7,256 nucleotides of DNA, taken from positions 1-7,256 of the forward strand of contig PBPH01000094.1 of NCBI GenBank assembly GCA_002725475.1, in the 5' to 3' direction. Source of the stretch: Methanobacteriota archaeon (GTDB lineage Archaea > Thermoplasmatota > Poseidoniia > Poseidoniales > Thalassarchaeaceae). Shown piece by piece: positions 7,156-7,256 of this stretch. The position numbers and the translations under genes are program-made. The notes beneath the pieces are model-generated. The model did no database searches and was not told the origin of the DNA. It saw nothing but the letters and a program-made list of their open reading frames with translations. Each line of letters starts with the position of its first letter. Position 1 is the first letter of the stretch.

Positions 7156-7256
7156 GATTCTTCTTCTATAACTTCATTTTCAATTCTAGTTTTTGGGACG
7201 GTGCTCAAGCCAAACCATGTTGCTCCAACCCCCAGTACCACAATCAGCAAGAGACA
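7152..7256 (-). CDS. C-terminal end of a membrane protein, rest off the window
   Basis: The last 34 codons of a minus-strand gene are visible, ending at TAG 7154-7152. They encode a hydrophobic segment (CLLLIVVLGVGATWFGL) followed by a short polar, acidic tail (PKTRIENEVIEEES). This looks like a terminal transmembrane helix or a surface-protein membrane anchor with a cytoplasmic tail. It converges with the plus-strand gene and their stop codons overlap. Because only the tail is seen, the family cannot be named, and a chance open frame is not fully excluded; the membrane-anchor-like composition and immediate gene abutment argue for a real gene. Confidence 0.6.
   Translation of the reverse strand, partial: CLLLIVVLGVGATWFGLSTVPKTRIENEVIEEES

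Noticed and set aside
1..7256. tRNA, rRNA, CRISPR arrays, insertion sequences or phage genes
   Set aside because: No cloverleaf-like segment, regularly spaced short repeat, transposase motif or terminal inverted repeat was seen; nearly all DNA is accounted for by long coding frames.

Overview
The window looks like a piece of a marine, uncultivated euryarchaeal genome; Marine Group II / Poseidoniales-like is my best guess. This rests on four things seen here: an archaeal-type TctA-family permease standing alone without TctB or TctC, large secreted acidic proteins rich in N-glycosylation sequons, mostly absent Shine-Dalgarno sites with TATA-like boxes close to start codons, and moderately AT-rich DNA. 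The lineage is inferred; no rRNA or other phylogenetic marker is present.

Layout. On the minus strand, read right to left, there are three co-directional genes: a membrane-anchored extracellular protein of five OB-fold-like domains (4091-5635), a multi-TM TctA/DUF112-family permease (2356-4068), and a very long secreted protein built from tandem lamin-tail domains (LTDs), which runs off the left edge (1-2279). The first two are 22 bases apart and probably form an operon. The third follows a 73-76 bp gap that holds its own TATA-like box and a perfect 7+3+7 palindrome, so it probably has separate control. Divergent from this group is a secreted glycoprotein-like gene with a C-terminal Ig-like domain (5743-7155, plus strand). 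It converges with the tail of a minus-strand membrane protein gene (7152-7256), and the two genes share one CTAG as overlapping stop codons.

How they may work together. LTD and OB-fold domains both occur in bacterial secreted nucleases of the ExeM/NucH type and other surface proteins. Here they are separate extracellular proteins flanking a transporter of unknown substrate. A cell-surface capture, processing and uptake module is a reasonable but unproven reading. The decisive part, the C-terminus of the LTD protein, lies outside the window. No RNA genes, CRISPR arrays, insertion sequences or clear pseudogenes were seen.
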